Shown here piece by piece: positions 1-8,833 of a stretch of DNA of 64,000 nt (the first letter of the stretch is position 1; each line of letters opens with the position of its first letter). The notes beneath the pieces were generated by a model. The model worked only from the letters and a program-made list of their open reading frames with translations. It had not been told where the DNA came from and did not search any database. Location: assembly GCA_963575745.1 (NCBI GenBank), contig CAUYUJ010020690.1:1-64000 (forward strand), written 5' to 3'. The DNA is from Prorocentrum cordatum. Taxonomy: Eukaryota > Sar > Dinophyceae > Prorocentrales > Prorocentraceae. The position numbers and the translations under genes are program-made.

Positions 1-900
1 CCCCCCCTCCTCCTCCTCTTTCTCCTCCTCCTCCTCCTCCCCCTCTTGTTCTTATTATTATTATTATTATTATTATTATTTATTATTATTATTAATATTG
101 TTATTGCGATTGTCACTTGTTATGTTTCTAAGTGGTGTTATTTGGTTTGATGTTTATGGTTCCCTGAATCACTACTATGTGTATGTTTATTAGTAATCCT
201 AATAGTATTAGTATTACTAGTATGCGCATTATTATTAGTCTGCGTCCTGCGAATTATTCTTATTAGTCTTCACATTAGTATGGTTGTATTCTTCTTATAC
301 GTTGTATTAGTATTCCTCTTCCTCCTCCTCCTCCTCCTCCTCCACCCTCCTCCTCCCCCTCACTCCTCCCCTCCTCCTCCTCCCTTTTCCACTCCTCCTC
401 CTCCTTCTCCTCGCACTCCCCCCCATCCTCACCCTCCTTCTCCTCCTCCTGCTGCTTCCTACTTCTAATCCTCTCCGTCCTGCGCGTTTGTTCCTTCCTT
501 CTGCCTCCTCTTGCTCCTGCTGCTGCTCCTCCTCCTCCTCCCTTCTCCTCCTCCCTTCTCATCCTCCTCCTCCTGGTCCTCCTCCTCGTCCTCCTCCTCC
601 CCTTCTTCTTAGTATGGTTATTCTTATTAGTTTTCTGATGAGTACTATTATTATATAATATCATGTGCATTACCACGATGAGTATTACTCCGATGCTGAA
701 TCTAATTGTTACTTATACTGTTCTTGTTGATGTATATTAGTCGTATTATTCTCAGCTTTCATAGCATTATTAACATCAATATTACTACTACTAGTGTTGC
801 TCGCCTTAGTTTTCTTTTTATTATTCCTCCTCCTCCTCCTCCTCCTCCTCCTCCCCCTCCTTCTCCTCCTCCTCCTCTTCCTCCTCTCCTCCTCGGACCA
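1..900. repeat. Pyrimidine tracts alternating with AT-rich simple sequence
   Basis: Blocks of CCT/CTC repeats (1-50, 305-450, 525-605, 830-895) alternate with AT-rich stretches of TTA/ATT/AGT triplets (50-300 and 605-825). The AT-rich blocks look like decayed trinucleotide repeats. Open frames here are Pro/Ser/Leu or Arg/Glu homopolymers generated by the repeats. No gene is visible. Confidence 0.85.
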
Positions 901-1202
901 TGAGTGTCTTCGTCAGCTTGCCGCGGCCCAGGCTCGCTCGATTCCGTGGAGCAGGGACGTCAGATCGCCCTGGCTGAGGGCCAGCCAGTCAAGGGGGGCA
1001 ACAAAGACACATGGCATACCCATACACGCCGCTACACCCAAGATCTCAAGCCTCGCCCTGGGTGCGCTCCGACGAGGATCCCACGGCCGAGCCCTACCGT
1101 GGCGACGAGAGCCTCCCGGGAGAAGGCCTGTGGCTTTCGGGCCACATCCCCGCGACGAGGCGAGGCTGATGGAGACCACCCCGAGCATCGACCGCGCTCG
1201 GC
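901..1202. other. GC-rich spacer, no gene seen
   Basis: Unique-looking GC-rich DNA between a pyrimidine tract and a small inverted-repeat element. Several overlapping frames are open on both strands, none with a recognisable motif. I see nothing else in it. Confidence 0.5.
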
Positions 1203-1207
1203 GACTC

Positions 1208-1405
1208 TCGGGCCGGGCGAAAGGGGGGGGATAGCAAAAGGGGGTTTGAGAATCAGCTCACGTAGCTGATTTTCCCTGCGCCTGCAGGCGCCGGAGGCGG
1301 CTATGTATCGAGGAACGGGCCCCTCGGTGGGGCCGAAACCAGCTATACATGCAGCAGATTTCGTACCCCCCCCCTTTCCCAAACCCCCCCTTTCGCCCGA
1401 CCCGA
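1208..1405. mobile_element. MITE family 1, copy 1 (198 bp, 5-bp target duplication)
   Basis: The element starts TCGGGCCGGGCGAAAGGGGG and its other end, read on the opposite strand, starts TCGGGTCGGGCGAAAGGGGG, giving terminal inverted repeats of about 22 bp with one mismatch. It is flanked by the direct repeat GACTC at 1203-1207 and 1406-1410. A second copy of almost the same length lies at 40128-40327 and shares the internal sequence. It has no coding capacity, so it would depend on a transposase elsewhere. The superfamily is not determined. Confidence 0.85.
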
Positions 1406-1611
1406 GACTCTAAGAGAACTCTGGAAAACGGCCTCCCGACGTACGAGAACGACGAAGTGTACCCGTCGTGGCGGCAGCGAGGCGCCCCGGCAGCCCCGTT
1501 CCGCGCAGCGGCTCCCGGGGGGCGAAGGCCCGGCCACCCGCGCGCGGGTGAGCGCGGCAGCCGTCGAGCGCTCGGGGGCTCAGAGGGTCGGGCTGCCGTG
1601 AGGGCTGGGAT

Positions 1612-1975
1612 CAAAGAGAGAGAGGGAGAGAGAGAGAGAGAGATTGGGGAAAAAGCACGAAAAACAAACAAGTAGTCATAATAGTTGTAGAGAAAGTGAG
1701 AGAGAGAGAGAGAAAGAGAGAGAGGAGAAGAGATGACAGAGAGAGAGGGGGAGGGAGAGAGTGAGAAACAAACGCACTTCTAGAAGAGAGAGAAGAGGGA
1801 CGAGAGAACAGAGAGAGAGAGGGAACTAGACGGACAGACAGACAGACAGACAGACGGACAGACAGACACAGACAGAAAGGCAGACAGACAGACAGACAGA
1901 GAGACAGTTAGACAGAAGGACAGACAGACAGAGAGAGAGACAGACAGAAGGAGAGAGAGAGAGGGAGAGAAGGAT
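1612..1975. repeat. GA and GACA microsatellites
   Basis: A GAGA-rich stretch (1612-1830) runs into a CAGA/GACA array (1825-1945) and then GAGA again. Long Ser/Leu/Val-rich frames on the minus strand are products of the repeat. Confidence 0.9.
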
Positions 1976-2960
1976 TGATCGCTGGCACAAAGGCGGGGCG
2001 CGAGAAGGGCACCAACTGTTACCAGCAGCGCCCCGAAAATCGCCCCACCTTGAAGAGACGGGCAGGGGCCCGGGCGATGCGGAGGCAAGGCCATTTAGCC
2101 CGCCTGGGTCGGGCCGGGCTAGCGAAGAAACACAAATCCTACCGATGCAGTTGCCATGATATCGTTTCTTGTCTTCTTGCGATAACCCAGGTTATATGCT
2201 TGGGGGGATGTGACAAGGGAGGTGACGGCCGATGACCTGAGTTTGGTGCTTTGCGCAGCCCCGCGTATAACCGCGTGCGCCAGTGCTGCGTGCCCCCTTC
2301 GAACGAAGCGGGTTTGGGTCCCGACTGGACATAAAAGGGGTCCGTGCTTCAGCGTCCTCACTGCACTGGAACGGATTCACCCAAAAAGGACCCCTACTTC
2401 TTTGGGAGGGGACCAAAGTCAGGAGGACCAAACACATCAGTGATAGGGGCTCGTTTTGGCAGATCGCACCAGAAACGCCCAAAGGTGTGGACCTCAGTGA
2501 GGCCACGTCCTCACTGTGTTATCAGGGATCGGGGCTTACACTCTCAACGAGGAAGCGCTCCCCGGACCTACCCGAGGGGGCACGGTCCGAACAGGATCCC
2601 AGGGCGGATGCGGCCGCCGCGGCGAGGGCGTCGCCGTCCCCGGGCGGCCCAGAGGGCCGAGAACAGAGGGATGGCAGCGGTATCGGCGTGCGTGCACGCC
2701 GCACGCACGCACCTGCGGTCAAGAACTCTTGCTCAGCGCGTCGCCGCCCCGGCAGCACGCTGTGCCCCGCGAGCGGACAGCGTGTCGCTCCTCTCTGGGG
2801 GCAGGAGGCTAAAACAAAGCTCGGGACGTGGACGGTCGGGGACCGCGACGCGGACAGCGTGCGGCGACGAAGCGTGGCCCGCCAACACCGGCGGCGCGAC
2901 ACGCTAACCCGAAGGTCCCGACCGTACACCCTGCACGCCACCACCGCTCTGCCTGGCCAG
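1976..2960. other. GC-rich region without a recognisable gene
   Basis: Overlapping frames are open on both strands, as expected at this GC content. None carries a recognisable domain, and no SL relict precedes any of them. A short (CCT)n tract follows at 2968-3040. Confidence 0.5.
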
Positions 2961-3040
2961 GGCCCCCCTCCTCCTCTTCCTCCTCCTCCTCCTCCTCCTC
3001 CTCCTCCTCTTCCTCCTCCTCCTCCTCCTCACCCTCCTCC

Positions 3041-3480
3041 TCATGTAGGCCCAAGAAGGTGCATGCACGCTCATGGCCGACGCCAGGAGGGCCTGTCCAA
3101 CATCCTATAGGGGCCAAGGATGGCCCTGGCCAGGTATGCTGGTGGTGCACAGGTGCGTCCCGCGCACGACTATCTTGGATGTGTGCACCAGGTAGGGTGG
3201 TGGCTCGAGGGGGAGGCCGCCGTCTCACAGGGCGGGGAGCTCCTGACAAGGACGGGGGCTCACAGCAGCCCTCCCCCGACTTTCATGAGAAGCCTCCTTG
3301 CAAACATCCGGGACAATCCCCCGACATCCGCCGATCCGTATCCCACTGGCCCTTTCGGGCGTAGGTGGTTCAGAGTCAGAGCACTTCCTCTTCCAGCCCC
3401 CGCATTCCATTCCAGGGGGAGGGGTGACCTTTACCCTACCCCCTTTCCCATGTGTCTGGAAGGGGGGGCGGCAGGTCGTT
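3041..3480. other. Unassigned sequence, no gene seen
   Basis: Mixed GC-rich sequence between a CCT tract and a minisatellite-like block. No motif, repeat or convincing reading frame was found. Confidence 0.45.
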
Positions 3481-3489
3481 GGAGCGTCG

Positions 3490-3915
3490 ACGATGGCCCA
3501 AAGATGGCTCCAAGATGGCCTCGGCAATCCTCAGCACGAGGCTCCAACCCCGTTCCAAAGCGGGTCCAGCTGGCCACTGAGCCTCCTCAGGACGCCTGGG
3601 CAATACATGATGGTGGCCTTTTCGCCTTTTCGCTTCCGATGGGCTTTGGGAGCATCAAATGGCTCCAAGATGGCCCAAGAGGGCCCAGGAGGGCTCCAAG
3701 CCGGCCCCAAGCACTAGTGGCTCTCGGGGAGGGGGGGCTATCAGAGGCCCCCCGACACTTGATGGATGTCCTCCTAGACGGCCCCAAGACTGCCCCCGAG
3801 GCTCCCAAGAGGACCTGCAGAGAGCCCCGCAGAAGGCTTCAAAGGCCCCAATCAAAGGCCCAAGGTAGCTCCAAGAGTTCCCAAGAGCGCCTCAAGAGGG
3901 CTCCGTGAGGCGGCC
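3490..3915. repeat. Degenerate CCAAGATGG/CCAAGAGG minisatellite
   Basis: Short units such as CTCCAAGATGGCC and GGCCCAAGAGGGCC recur at irregular spacing. The same style of repeat occurs at 18130-18640, 28560-29000 and 45330-46440, in either orientation. No gene. Confidence 0.7.
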
Positions 3916-4004
3916 AGGCGCCTCTATAAAAGCTTCCACAGGGGGCTGCAAAGGGGGGCCCGCGCCTCTTTGATACATGCCCTCCAAGATGACCTCCCAC
4001 GCCC

Positions 4005-4400
4005 ATCCTCCTCCTCCTCCTCCTCCTCCTCCTCCTCCTCCTCCTCCTCCTCCTCCCTCGCTCTCCCTCCCTCCTCCTCCGCCGTCCTCCTCCTCCTCCT
4101 GCTCCGTCCTCCGTCCTCCGTCCGCCTCTCCCCTCCTCCTCCTCCTCCTCCTCCTCCTCCTCCCTCCTCCTCCTCCTCCTCCCTCCTCCTCCTCCTCCTC
4201 CTCCTCCTCCTCCTCCTCCCTTCCTCCTCCCTCCCCTCCTCCTCCTCCTCCATCCTTCTCCTCCTCCACCTCCTCCCTCCTCCTCGCTCCTCCTCCCCCC
4301 CTCCTCCCACCTCCTCCCCCGCCCCACCTCCTCCATCCTCATCCTCCTCCTCCACCTCCTCCACCTCCTCCTCCTCCTCCTCCTCCTCCTCGCTGCCTCC
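4005..4400. repeat. (CCT)n tract, about 400 bp
   Basis: Nearly uninterrupted CCT/CTC repeats, giving Pro/Ser/Leu frames on one strand and Glu/Gly/Arg frames on the other. No gene. Confidence 0.95.
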
Positions 4401-4494
4401 GTCCCCCTGCTCCTTCGAGGCCAGGAATCCAGGAACCATGGCCGCCACCCTGCCGAACAAACTGACCATCCTCGATTCACTCCTCGCCGTCCCT

Positions 4495-4666
4495 TGGCGG
4501 CGCGCACAAAGGGGGTAGGGGGAGGGGGGAGGGCTTCTTAGAAGGAGGCTGCTTCTTAGAAGGCGCCGGCCTTACATCTACAAAGAAGGCCCGCGCCTTC
4601 TAAGAAGCAGGGGTGCTTCTAAGAAGCCTTCCCCCCTCCCCCTACCCCCTTCTGCGCGTGGCCAGA
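4495..4666. mobile_element. Foldback MITE family 2, copy 1 (172 bp)
   Basis: Almost the whole element is a hairpin. The left arm runs from TGGCGGCGCGCA through a G-rich segment and CTTCTTAGAAGG. The right arm is its reverse complement, starting from a short centre near 4575. Both arms contain two copies of the palindrome CTTCTTAGAAG. The direct repeat TCCCT lies at 4490-4494 and 4667-4671, a likely target duplication. A diverged, larger relative lies at 38595-38960. There is no coding capacity. Confidence 0.75.
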
Positions 4667-4671
4667 TCCCT

Positions 4672-5370
4672 CATCATCCACCTCATGTGATCAAGCGATG
4701 CCACAAAATAACTCACGCTTGGGCCTGATCGGCCCGCTCGCGAATTCTCGTTTCACCGCTGCCTCGTGCCTGGGCCTCGTTTCAGAATGGGCTGGCGGGG
4801 ACGCGCGACACGTCAACCGCTTTTCAATCCACTGCCCCAGAGGTGCCGACCGCTTCCCCGGGATAGAACTTCTGTCCCGGATCAACTCTGGTGATGGCCC
4901 CAGGGCTTGAACAGAAGCACACTAGAGAGTCGAAGTCCATGCGAAAAACTGCGCCAACTCAGAAAATCGGATGGCCGGTCTCCTGGGCCCGAGAGACGGC
5001 CCACGACCAGGACGTGCGACGCCCAGACTTGTTCAAGACAGGGCCCCTGATGCCCCGCCCCCCTCCCCGGGACCGGCTGGTGAGCGTTTTTTATCCGGCG
5101 TCTCGACCTTGGGCGGAAGGGGGGTGGGAGGGAGGGGGTCCGGCTCTGGACCTCTGCTGAGTACGACTACTTTGTTGCCACAGCGCGCCCCTACGAGGGG
5201 GGACTCCGCCTGCTCGGAACAGGCGCCCAAGACCGGCCAAGCTCTACTCCATGGGGGGGGGGGGAGGAGGAGGAACCCGACCTCCGCCGCGCTTCTCCCG
5301 CGGCGCCGGAGGGGGGGCGAAGCTCCCCCCCTGCCTCGCTCCGCGGGCGCTCGTCCTCCCCACCGCCTCT
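4672..5370. other. GC-rich spacer, no gene recognised
   Basis: No repeat family or motif was found. The segment 5160-5350 is composition-wise similar to exon islands elsewhere, but no translation of it resembles a known domain. Confidence 0.4.
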
Positions 5371-5371
5371 T

Positions 5372-6135
5372 CTCCCCTCCTCCCCCCCTCCCCCTCCTCC
5401 GCCTCCTCCTCCTCCTCCTCCTCCTCCTCCCTCCTCCCCCTCCTCCTCTCCTCCCCACTCCTCCCTCCACCTCCTCCTCCTCCTCCTCCTCCATCCTCCC
5501 TCCTCCGCCTCCTGGCTCCTCCTCCTCGCCGACCTCCTCCTCCTCCTCCGCCCCCTCCTCTCCTCCTCCACCTCCTCCTCCTCCTCCTCCCCTCCTCCTC
5601 CTCCTCCTCTTCCTCCTCCTCCTCCTCCTCATAGTCCTCCTCACCGCCTCCTCCTCCTCCTCCTCCGCCTCCGCCCTCCTCCGCCTCCCCCTCCTGCTCC
5701 TCATCCTCCTACCTCCTCCCCCTCCTCTCCTCCTCCTGCTTCCTCCCTCCTCCTCCACCTCCTCCTTCCTGCTCCTCCTGCTCCTCCTCCTCCTCCTCCT
5801 GCTCCTCCTCCACCTGACCTCTCTTCCCTCCCTCCTCCTCCTCCTCCTACCTCCTCCCACCTCCCTCCTCCTCCGCGTCCTCCGCCAAGTACACCTCCTG
5901 CTCCTCCTTCCTCCGCCTCCTCCTTCCCCTCCTCCTCCGCCTCCTCCTCCTCCTCCTCCTCCTCCTCCTCACCCTCCTCCTGCTCCTCCTCCGCCTCCTC
6001 CTCCTCCTCCTCCCCTCCTGCTCCGCGTCCTCGTCCTCCTCTTCCTCATCCTCCTCTCTCCTCCTCTTCCCTTCTCCTCCTCCTCTTCCTCCTCCTCCTC
6101 CTCCTCCTCCTCCTCCTCCTCCTCCTTCTGCTCCT
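5372..6135. repeat. (CCT)n-rich tract, about 760 bp, ending in (TA)n
   Basis: One of the longest pyrimidine tracts in the window, with CCT, CTC, CCG and CTT units, followed by a short TATATA run at 6142-6158. The 479-aa plus-strand open frame across it is homopolymer and not a gene. Confidence 0.95.
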
Positions 6136-6410
6136 CCTTGTGTATATATATACATATATGTACAAGACTTGAAGCTCGCTGCGCTTCGCTTGAAAGTCTT
6201 GGTATAGTGCATGGTGGGAGTGAGGCGTGGGCCGAAGGCGGCCGTTGGGCTGTGCAAGGAAGCGTGCGCAGGGCGGAGAACTGGACGAACATCGCAATAC
6301 ACGCCGGCACGAGGACGACGGGGGCGCGCGCGCACGCGCGCGCGCGGGTGGGCGCGCGCGTGCGAGGGTACAGAAGGGCGGGTGCCATCACTAACGACAG
6401 GAAGAATTAG

Positions 6411-6424
6411 CCCGGAAGCTGTCC
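6411..6424. other. CCCGGAAGCTGTCC box 1
   Basis: First of ten near-identical boxes that all lie in the same orientation in non-coding DNA between 6.4 and 12.6 kb. This one lies 350 bp downstream of the stop codon of the minus-strand gene at 6774-7613, in the context AATTAG before and TAAG after. Function unknown. Confidence 0.6.
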
Positions 6425-6773
6425 TAAGTTTCTCCTTCAATGTGTGTTATACTTCTTCGTCTCTGTCGTTTCAGGGCGCCGTGATTGCCTCTGAAGGTGT
6501 CCAGAGGGATGCTCTGGGAACGCGCATGCGAGAGATGAGGAGTGAGGGTTGCGGCGAGGGTCATTTATCGGTCCTCTGGCGCACAAAAAGTGGCCACGAC
6601 GGTACTGGCAAGCGAGCGCGGTGCGGGCTCGCTGAGCAAGCGATCCTACTGGCGGGGGGGGAGTAGAGGGAGTGGTTGCCGGGCAAGTATCGCACCGGCA
6701 CGAGTGCCGAGAAAATGGAAGGCTAGCAGGGGCCAGCGGATGCGCGTGGAAGCGGCGTGCTGCAGACCGCACG

Positions 6774-7613
6774 TCAGTTCTTCGCTTTCTTGGCGGGCTT
6801 CTTCGCGACGGCACCGCCGACGGCGGCCGCCGCCGGGCGCTTCTTGACGGACGCGGGGGCGGCCGGCGCCTCGGCGGTCAGGGCAGAAGGGGCGGTGTCC
6901 ACCATGGCCGTGTTCGGGTCACACGTGGTCCACGTGATGAACTGCGGGTACTTCATCTGCAGGCTGCGCAGCGGCGCGAGGATCTTCTCGGGGATGTTCT
7001 TGGCGACGACGACGCAGAAGATGTGCAACTCCTTGACCGTGCGGTCGGTGCCGTCGAGCATCTTGAAGGACCGAGTGAGCTGGACGCGGTTCTGGTTGCG
7101 GACGCTGGAGATTGTGAAACCGTTGTGTTTCCCCGTCGGCGGCACGACGAAATCGGCTTCGATGTAGCTGTGTTGGAGTAGGTCTGCGGTGGTCTGCAGC
7201 ACGTGCTTCTGCGCGTTGGCTGTGGCGCTGGCGGACTGGCCGAATGCCGCGTGGACGTGGGCCCAGCTCGGATTCGGGTTGCCCTTGCTGAGCGCCCTGG
7301 TGAAGCCACGCTGCGCGATCTGGACGCCAGCGGGGGCCTCGTCCAAGTCGTGAACGGCGACGGCGTCCTTCCACAGCGTGGTGAGGCCGTGGGTCTTGCG
7401 CTCCTCGCGGAAGCGCAAGCTCGCGCCGTCGGCGATGGTGACGCGGACCCCGTTCGCTTTCTTCTTGTTGATGTCAAGGAGCTCGATGTGGATGTGTTCC
7501 GTGTAGAGCGACACGTAGACGCGGTTCTTCCCCGCGTCTGCCGCCTTCGCAGTGGTGGCTGCGGTCTGCTCCGGGGCGTACTCGTAAGTCGCGTTCGAGC
7601 TCTTCGGGGCCAT
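6774..7613 (-). CDS. Unknown 279-aa protein with basic nuclear-type tail
   Basis: I do not recognise this protein. It reads cleanly on the minus strand from an ATG at 7613 to TGA at 6774. The frame stays open a further 69 codons upstream, but that stretch is Pro/Ala-rich, and a pyrimidine-rich segment ending CCCAG lies a few bases before the chosen ATG, a reasonable trans-splice acceptor. Residues 30-90 and 150-235 look like folded alternating hydrophobic/polar segments (VYVSLYTEHIHIELLDI; ELHIFCVVVAKNIPEKIL). Residues 238-255 are an Ala/Pro/Thr linker. The tail (257-278) has two Lys clusters, KKRP and KKPAKKAK, a typical bipartite nuclear localisation pattern. No membrane segment or signal peptide is seen. 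The fold and role are unknown; DNA or chromatin association would fit the tail but is inference. It is the most intact ordinary-looking gene in the window. Confidence 0.7.
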   Translation of the reverse strand: MAPKSSNATYEYAPEQTAATTAKAADAGKNRVYVSLYTEHIHIELLDINKKKANGVRVTIADGASLRFREERKTHGLTTLWKDAVAVHDLDEAPAGVQIAQRGFTRALSKGNPNPSWAHVHAAFGQSASATANAQKHVLQTTADLLQHSYIEADFVVPPTGKHNGFTISSVRNQNRVQLTRSFKMLDGTDRTVKELHIFCVVVAKNIPEKILAPLRSLQMKYPQFITWTTCDPNTAMVDTAPSALTAEAPAAPASVKKRPAAAAVGGAVAKKPAKKAKN

Positions 7614-7967
7614 GGCGAGCTGGGACGCGCGGCGGGGGGGGGCTGCCGAGTGGGCGGCCGGACGTTGGTGAGCGCAAAGCTGCTTGAGGAGCTTCGGGCC
7701 AGATGGCGCGGGGAGCTCGGGGTTGTCCGCGGGCGGCGGGGCGACTGTTATTGGCACGGAAGTTGTCCGGAGAATGTCTGTGGCAGTGTGCGCACGGGGA
7801 GCCACGACGATTTTGTGCATTGCCGCGCTGGGGTTGCATCATTGGGAGTGCACAATCAGGCGCAGGCAGAATCGGTGGAAAACAATCAAATGGCGGGCTG
7901 CCTGCAATCGCGCAGGTAGGAAAATAAATTTGGGCCCCGAGCCGGAGGCGTGCGCCCGCCGAATCTG

Positions 7968-8073
7968 CCCGGAAGCTGTCTCAGAAATCGCTGTCCCGGG
8001 GCGGGTCCAAGTTGTCGTTCGGCTGCCATGGAGGGGGGGGGGATTGGCTAGTGAAATCCCCCGGAAGCTGTCC
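7968..8073. other. CCCGGAAGCTGTCC boxes 2 and 3
   Basis: Two copies at 7968-7981 (last base T) and 8060-8073, in the space upstream of the 6774-7613 gene. Same orientation as the other boxes. Both are preceded by AAT followed by a pyrimidine-rich stretch. Confidence 0.6.
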
Positions 8074-8332
8074 CGAGAGTTGCCTTGCCGTTGGGCGTGG
8101 AATTTCTCTGGCTGTCCTGGAGGTAGGTCACTGCCCTGGGAGTCGCCCAGACAATGCCAATCGGGACAAAACAACTGACGATTATGCACCCCTTTGCCCG
8201 CGAGATGGGGCGCCCAAAAAATCGCGCGGCACACGTGCCAAGCGTATTTGGGATGGCCGTGTAAACAGCCAGGCGCGCCTCAATGGAGAGGTTTGTTTTT
8301 GTTTGGCATCGGGGGAAGAGGATTCCCCTGGA

Positions 8333-8760
8333 AGACCCCGAAACCGATGTCCATGTCATCGGCACCATGTTCGCTCCGATGTTCCACGAGGGTGTTGATT
8401 GCGCCGGAAACTGTCCTAAAAATGCTGCGTTCTCTTTCTGCCCTCCCCCCGTTTGCTCTTGCTCCTGCCTGTTCCCTCCTCCTCCCCCCTCCTCCTCGTC
8501 GTCCTCCTCCTCCTCTTCTTCGTATCATTTCCCTTCCTTTTCTGGATTCGCCTGGAAGCTCCCGAGAAGCGATGTCCATATCAGCGGCACCATGTTGCCA
8601 CGTCTGGCCCGATGGTCCACGAAGGTGTGGATTGCGCCGGAAGCTGTCCTACAAATGCTGCTTCTCCTTTGCTCTTGCTCCTGCCTGCCCTCCTCCTCCT
8701 CCTCGTCGTCCTCCTCCTCCTGCTCGCCCTCTTTGCCGTCTCCCTTCCTCTCGTGCACGG
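8333..8760. repeat. Tandem duplication of about 230 bp containing boxes 4 and 5
   Basis: Two diverged direct copies (about 8333-8530 and 8563-8760) share GATGTCCAT, GGCACCATGTT, CACGA.GGTGT, the box (GCCGGAAACTGTCC at 8403-8416; GCCGGAAGCTGTCC at 8636-8649), then TTGCTCTTGCTCCTGCCTG and a CCT/CGT tract. It lies in the intergenic space downstream of the 8834-10699 reading frame. Confidence 0.75.
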
Positions 8761-8833
8761 CAGGCGCGTGCTTTTTTGTTTGCGGGGTCATTATGTCTGT
8801 CGGGCCTGCAAAAAACTGCGCACGGGGCTGCGC

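Noticed and set aside
5372-6135. Very long open frames across CCT/GGA, GAT, GGT and CGTCGT tracts
   Set aside because: Homopolymer or dipeptide translations open in several frames on both strands; explained by the repeats.
7614-7820. N-terminal 69-codon extension of the 279-aa protein
   Set aside because: Low-complexity Pro/Ala sequence with an acceptor-like pyrimidine-AG between it and the next ATG; the downstream ATG fits better.
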